From Dermatophagoides farinae (Eukaryota > Arthropoda > Arachnida > Sarcoptiformes > Pyroglyphidae), in assembly GCF_024713945.1 (NCBI RefSeq), contig NC_134683.1:560501-624500 (forward strand): 64,000 nucleotides of DNA, in the 5' to 3' direction. This document shows, in pieces, positions 61,565 through 64,000 of the stretch. A program made the translations under genes and the position numbers. Under the pieces are notes generated by a model, which was not told the DNA's origin, did no database searches, and worked only from the letters and a program-made list of their open reading frames with translations. Numbering within the stretch: position 1 is the first letter of the stretch; each line of letters opens with the position of its first letter.

Positions 61565-62133
61565 TATCGATGAACGAAAACACTCGAATTGAAGACACAA
61601 TATTGACAAATGCGATATAGTTGCGATAGAGAGAGAATATCAAATGACTGAAAGCAAATAGCCAACAACATTGAATTGAGCCAAAAAAAAAATAAAATAA
61701 AAGATTACTAATGTTGGATGAGAAAACATTATTAGTGCTGTCTTTTGTTATATTTTTGAACTTCTGAGTATTGTATGTATGTTTATTCAAGTTTTTCTCA
61801 ATTTATACATATATAATAATTGTATTTGTGAATAATCCCTAATGATTTGATTTTGAACACAGATATTTTTTAAATAAACGATCGATCGTTGTCGCTTTTG
61901 CTTTTAATAACTAATAAAATAAATAAATATGCGCAATAAAAAATAACTGAAAAGCCATAACACACAACACATACGTAAGCTTTTTTTTTCTTGAAAATAA
62001 AACTGAAAAGATTAGATTTTGGCAATCAAAAATCATTTTTTTTTTATTTGTTTACGATTGATTTATTATTGGTTCCTCAAGAATAGAACAACAAAGTGAA
62101 TTTTTAATTTCATGGAATGAAAAAAACAATGAA
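61565..62133. repeat. Spacer type 1 (further copy), with leader of gene 16
   Basis: Same order as 30294-30836: leader, GCCAACAACATTGAATTGAG, A-tract, GATATTTTTTAAATAAACGA, GCCATAACACACAACAC, GGCAATCAAAAATC, then the 3' end of gene 17. Confidence 0.8.
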
Positions 62134-63711
62134 TTATTTTGAAATGAATGGTCGTCGTTGATTGTAAAACCAATTGAGAAATTCAATAGAATTTTCATTG
62201 TTTTGCCGAATACTGTCGGTGATTTCGGGTAACACTTGTTCGATAGTAAGGTGAGCGAGTTTATCGTACAATTTCTTCATTTCGTATTTGTTAATTAATG
62301 AAAGATATGTGGTTATAGTTTTTGTATTCAGATCATTCCGGATGAATGTTTTACAATGTTCCATCAATTTTATATCTCCATAACACTTAGCCAGATCAAC
62401 AAGTTCGGTTATGTTTAGACGATTAATATGAATTTTACCCGTATGTAACATAAGCAAGTAGGCATAATATGTTTCATACGAATAATCGTCGATGATTACT
62501 TGATCATTTTCACTCCAATTACCGGAAAACATTCGTCGATAATATTCCGATACAGATTTGAGATAACATTTACTCGCCTTAATACGTTTTTTGTCAATCA
62601 AAAATTCCACATCATAACTATCTTGATTATTGAATAATTGGAGGATTGATTTGGATTGGTACGATATCGAATCATGTGATCCGAATACATGGATTGTTGA
62701 TGTGAGACCAAATGTTATTGGTGATGATAGAATCATTGTCGACGCAGAGGCAAATGATGTCGGATGATAATCCAATTTTTTAGGTGATGACCAGTGGCCA
62801 TTTTTGCCCCATGCATAATACGATGATCCATCATATACCAATGAAAAGTTGTGAAATTTTGAACATACAATTTGTTGTACATTTTCAATCGGTACTTTTG
62901 TCAACTTTGATCGTTCAGAATGATAACCAAGACCAATTTGACCATTGTTACTAGAACCACACCCCCAAAGCTGACGATTTTCGAATAAAAATAATGAATG
63001 ATACATGCCAGCCACAATATCTTTGATTCGTGTTGAATTATCATTTGGAAATGGAACAAGACATGGAGTGTTTCGGTTTTTTCCATCACCAAGTCCTAAT
63101 TGACCATAATTATTAAGGCCCCAGGAATAAATCTCTCCATTATTTGTTATTGAAAAACTATGAAACCGTCCACAAACTATGAGCTGGACATTTTCTAGGT
63201 TATCAATATGGATCATACTTTCCAATGATGATTTTTCATTACCAGTTTTTTGACCATAACTATTATCACCCATAGCGAAAACATGACCATCTTGTCGTAG
63301 CAATAATAAATGGAACTGTCCACAAGCAATCATCTTGAAACAATCATTACCCGTGTTGATTAATTGTAATGTTTTATTCGTTTTCCATTCGCTGGCCAGG
63401 AATACTTGTCCTTGATCAGTTAGAATGGCAACAAATGTGATACCATAATCTACTTGAACAATTTTCACACCATTTAAAACTGATATCCGTTGTGGTTTGC
63501 TCATATCATGTTCCAACGATAACAATGAGCATATTTGTTTACCATATGCCCATGTAGCATCTATGGTCATCAATATAAATTCTTTTTTGTCATCGCAAAT
63601 ATAAAGACTGCAAATTGAAACAATTGATGGGAGATATTCTTGATCAATGTATTTAAAATCATCTTGAAATAAATCAATAATATCGATATATTCAGTCGGT
63701 GATCTTGCCAT
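62134..63711 (-). CDS. RCC1-BTB protein, array gene 17 (525 aa)
   Basis: It starts MARSPTEYIDIIDLFQDD; 13 upstream in-frame codons are leader DNA shared exactly with the relic of gene 3. RCC1 repeats span about 50-315 (GHVFAMGDNSYGQKTG, IYSWGLNNYGQLGLG, LWGCGSSNNGQIGLG, YYAWGKNGHWSSP). BTB spans about 368-468 (SYDVEFLIDKKRIKASKC, EYYRRMFSGNWSEN). The tail is the long type with VLPEITDSIRQNNENSIEF and NWFYNQRRPFISK, closest to gene 12. All domains are complete. It holds the position of gene 7 in the second collinear block but is closer to gene 12 in its 3' half. Confidence 0.9.
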   Translation of the reverse strand: MARSPTEYIDIIDLFQDDFKYIDQEYLPSIVSICSLYICDDKKEFILMTIDATWAYGKQICSLLSLEHDMSKPQRISVLNGVKIVQVDYGITFVAILTDQGQVFLASEWKTNKTLQLINTGNDCFKMIACGQFHLLLLRQDGHVFAMGDNSYGQKTGNEKSSLESMIHIDNLENVQLIVCGRFHSFSITNNGEIYSWGLNNYGQLGLGDGKNRNTPCLVPFPNDNSTRIKDIVAGMYHSLFLFENRQLWGCGSSNNGQIGLGYHSERSKLTKVPIENVQQIVCSKFHNFSLVYDGSSYYAWGKNGHWSSPKKLDYHPTSFASASTMILSSPITFGLTSTIHVFGSHDSISYQSKSILQLFNNQDSYDVEFLIDKKRIKASKCYLKSVSEYYRRMFSGNWSENDQVIIDDYSYETYYAYLLMLHTGKIHINRLNITELVDLAKCYGDIKLMEHCKTFIRNDLNTKTITTYLSLINKYEMKKLYDKLAHLTIEQVLPEITDSIRQNNENSIEFLNWFYNQRRPFISK

Positions 63712-64000
63712 TATCGATGATGAAAAACACAATAGACACAATATTGACAAACTATATGCGAGAAATTAGTGATGGCACAAAAGAAATGATCAACAAAAAA
63801 TGTCAAATCATTCGATACATTGAAAATTTGTGATAATCACTTAAGACATTATCATCATCATCAAACTTATTGATCAGCAATCAATCAATCAAATAATTTT
63901 CAAAAATTGGGTGGAGATGGAATTTGTTATATGCATCATTTCAATGTAAAAACCATAACGACGACAGTAATCTCAAAAAAAAAAAAAAATTCTCGGAATC
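63712..64000. repeat. Spacer type 3 (fourth copy), running off the right edge
   Basis: Identical by eye over all 289 bp to 24065-24353, including a run of 15 A. It begins with the shared leader of gene 17. The match suggests that the array continues to the right, perhaps with another gene 4-type copy. Confidence 0.9.

Overview
The window looks like nuclear DNA of a small-genome arthropod, most likely an astigmatid mite (dust or scab mite type). The basis is very AT-rich DNA full of A-tracts and CAT, CAA and CA microsatellites, intronless or nearly intronless genes, one 54-bp GT-AG intron, and proteins rich in Asn, Ser and Gln runs. The species call is inference. No rRNA, tRNA, CRISPR array or virus-like element was recognised.

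Layout. 1-223: 3' end of an unidentified plus-strand gene, tail-to-tail with a PRDM8-type zinc-finger transcription factor (468-2802, minus). 2803-17916: about 15 kb with no convincing gene, made of microsatellites and homopolymers, with a palindromic CACGCG cluster just upstream of the PRDM8-like gene. 17917-55153: a head-to-tail, minus-strand tandem array of RCC1-BTB genes. 55766-57760: a chimeric ORF joining a duplicated piece of the PRDM8-like gene to the C-terminal half of a CD36/SCARB-family scavenger receptor. 58016-64000: a further stretch of the RCC1-BTB array, which runs off the right edge.

The RCC1-BTB family has 12 single-module ORFs that are full length or nearly so, one remarkable 1486-residue ORF holding three complete modules in frame, a gene split by a 2005-bp hAT-type transposon, and several broken or truncated relics. 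Each module has a short helical leader, RCC1-like propeller repeats, a BTB domain and a BACK-like tail. A leader of about 60 bp is shared upstream of most copies, and the spacers fall into five recurrent types, so whole gene-plus-spacer units have been duplicated. The blocks at 22.3-32.4 kb and 58.2-64.0 kb are collinear, and 289 bp of spacer at 24065-24353 and 63712-64000 are identical by eye. Neighbours share patches of sequence in a mosaic, as expected from unequal crossing-over and gene conversion.

Mobile DNA: a hAT-like element with two inverted satellite arms, a 162-bp internally deleted relative of it, a GC-rich hAT-like MITE at a rearrangement junction, and a 5'-truncated LINE with RNase H domain and 14-bp target-site duplications. 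The most unusual items are the three-module RCC1-BTB ORF, the fold-back hAT element, the PRDM8/CD36 chimera, two stem-loops with different stems in one relic, and an unrecognised exon-like segment carried in four spacers.
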